DNA from: an uncultured Coriobacteriaceae bacterium
GTDB lineage: Bacteria; Actinomycetota; Coriobacteriia; Coriobacteriales; Atopobiaceae
Assembly (NCBI GenBank): GCA_902766805.1
Contig: CACXFF010000176.1
Coordinates: 1-6,587, forward strand
Reading direction: 5' to 3'
DNA length: 6,587 nucleotides
A program made the translations under genes and the position numbers. This document shows, in pieces, positions 5,719-6,587 of the stretch; the stretch's first letter is position 1; every line of letters begins with the position of its first letter. The notes beneath the pieces are model-generated. The model saw only the letters and a list, made by a program, of their open reading frames with translations, had not been told where the DNA came from and made no database searches.

Positions 5719-5751
5719 AAACGCTTGGAAAGTGGTGGGTAAACGCTTGGA
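5719..5751. repeat. Direct repeat AAACGCTTGGA with a 22 bp period upstream of comEA
   Basis: AAACGCTTGGA occurs at 5719-5729 and again at 5741-5751. The 22-base period is close to two helical turns, so both copies face the same side of the DNA. They lie about 85-115 bases before the comEA ATG, where a regulator could act. TTGTGC (5713-5718) directly before the first copy could be a -35 element, but no good -10 box follows it. Confidence 0.55.
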
Positions 5752-5809
5752 TGCATGGAAATAGTCAGGCCGATTCCGCGCCGACCCGCGCGCCCCTGCG
5801 CCATGATGC

Positions 5810-5829
5810 GCTCCTCCGAGGAAAGGAGC
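5810..5829 (+). promoter_or_regulatory. Hairpin pairing with the comEA ribosome binding site
   Basis: GCTCCT (5810-5815) is complementary to AGGAGC (5824-5829), which overlaps the AAAGGAG ribosome binding site (5822-5828) of comEA. The same TCCT can instead pair with AGGA at 5819-5822, leaving most of the site free. The stems are short, so any effect on translation is speculative. Confidence 0.4.
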
Positions 5830-5834
5830 CGAGC

Positions 5835-6584
5835 ATGGCACAACGAGGCACGTGGACAGAGCGCATGGGCAAGGCGCGCGCCGCGCTCTCGGGTGGGGCG
5901 GGGCGCGCACGGACGTGGAAGGTGGCAGCAGCCGCGGCGCTCGCCTGCGCAGCGTTCGTCGCGGCAGGCCTGTGGCTGGCAGCACCGCCGAGCGGGGTGG
6001 TCGTGGAACGCGCCACGCAGGCCCCGGACGCCGCCACGACCGCAGCTCCCGCGACGTCTGCCCAGGCCGCCACGGCCGCGCAGGCAGCGGACTCAACGGC
6101 GCCCGCGACGCCCGCGGCAGCCCGCGTAGTCACGCACGTGGACGGGGCCGTGAACGCACCGGGCGTCTATGTGCTCACACAGGACGACCCCCGCGTGAAC
6201 GACGCGGTCCAGGCGGCGGGCGGCTTGGCCCCTGGGGCCGTGACCGACGGGCTCAACCTCGCCGCCCCTCTCGCCGACGGGGCCAAGGTGCACGTGCCCT
6301 ACGAAGGCGAGGAGATGTCAGCGGCGGAGCCCGCGGCGACAGCGACAGCCGACGTGGGCGGCGTCGTCCCTACCGCCACGCCGCAGCAGCCCGCCCTCGT
6401 GAACATCAACAGCGCCAGCGTCGAGGAACTCCAGACGCTCACGGGCATAGGGCCTGCCAAGGCGCAGGCCATCGTGGCCTACCGTACGGAACAGGGGCCC
6501 TTCGCCGTGCCAGAGGACCTCATGCTCGTGTCGGGCATCGGCCAAGGCACCTTCGCCAAGCTGCAAGGACAGATCTGTGTCTGA
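5835..6584 (+). CDS. comEA: Competence protein ComEA, membrane-anchored DNA receptor
   Basis: This encodes 249 residues from ATG 5835, with AAAGGAG (5822-5828) six bases upstream. Residues ~28-50 form one transmembrane anchor after a basic N-terminus. An Ala/Thr/Pro-rich linker (~56-97) leads to an SLBB domain (~98-156) with the typical THVDGAVNAPGVYVL start and VNDAVQAAGG. A second linker (~160-186) precedes the helix-hairpin-helix DNA-binding domain (188-249): VNINSASVEELQTLTGIGPAKAQAIVAYR, then a second LVSGIG hairpin. The order of parts and the length match ComEA of Gram-positive bacteria, which binds double-stranded DNA outside the membrane and hands it to the ComEC channel. comEC is normally the next gene; only three bases remain in the window. 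The upstream dyad, direct repeat and RBS hairpin are possible controls. The DNA-binding fold is certain; active transformation in this organism is not shown. Confidence 0.95.
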   Translation: MAQRGTWTERMGKARAALSGGAGRARTWKVAAAAALACAAFVAAGLWLAAPPSGVVVERATQAPDAATTAAPATSAQAATAAQAADSTAPATPAAARVVTHVDGAVNAPGVYVLTQDDPRVNDAVQAAGGLAPGAVTDGLNLAAPLADGAKVHVPYEGEEMSAAEPAATATADVGGVVPTATPQQPALVNINSASVEELQTLTGIGPAKAQAIVAYRTEQGPFAVPEDLMLVSGIGQGTFAKLQGQICV

Positions 6585-6587
6585 GCG

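Overview
The window is GC-rich DNA carrying ordinary actinobacterial housekeeping genes: ribosomal protein S20, the DNA polymerase III delta subunit, a YkuD-type L,D-transpeptidase and the competence DNA receptor ComEA. The protein sequences, and a nuclease-fold protein of a type I associate with Olsenella/Atopobium/Collinsella relatives, suggest the class Coriobacteriia. That placement is inference from recognition, not from a search.

Layout. Bases 1-230 hold three tandem copies of a GC-rich ~78 bp repeat, probably continuing to the left of the window. After a ~320 bp non-coding leader comes a plus-strand gene (555-1514) for a 319-residue protein with a C-terminal DUF559/Vsr-like PD-(D/E)XK domain. 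Bases 1515-1838 are non-coding. They contain a two-level repeat: a 26 bp element in six copies, arranged as two ~98 bp composites (forward, forward, inverted) that can each fold into a long hairpin. The nuclease-fold gene is therefore flanked by two unrelated repeat families, which is the most unusual part of the window.

Bases 1839-5541 form a minus-strand block, read right to left: holA, a small basic membrane-anchored protein of unknown function, an L,D-transpeptidase, and rpsT with a clear intrinsic terminator. The small membrane gene and the transpeptidase gene are 33 bp apart and probably co-transcribed. The pair sits between holA and rpsT, which are close neighbours in many Gram-positive genomes.

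Bases 5542-5834 separate the divergent holA and comEA genes. The gap contains an 11 bp perfect dyad, an 11 bp direct repeat with a 22 bp period, and a small hairpin that would pair with the comEA ribosome binding site. comEA (5835-6584) is complete and ends three bases before the window does; comEC would be the expected next gene but is not visible.

How the genes relate: rpsT and holA serve translation and replication, the transpeptidase acts on the cell wall, and ComEA binds incoming DNA at the surface. Apart from the transpeptidase/membrane-protein pair, nothing in the sequence ties them into one pathway. No tRNA, rRNA, CRISPR array, transposase or integrase was seen.
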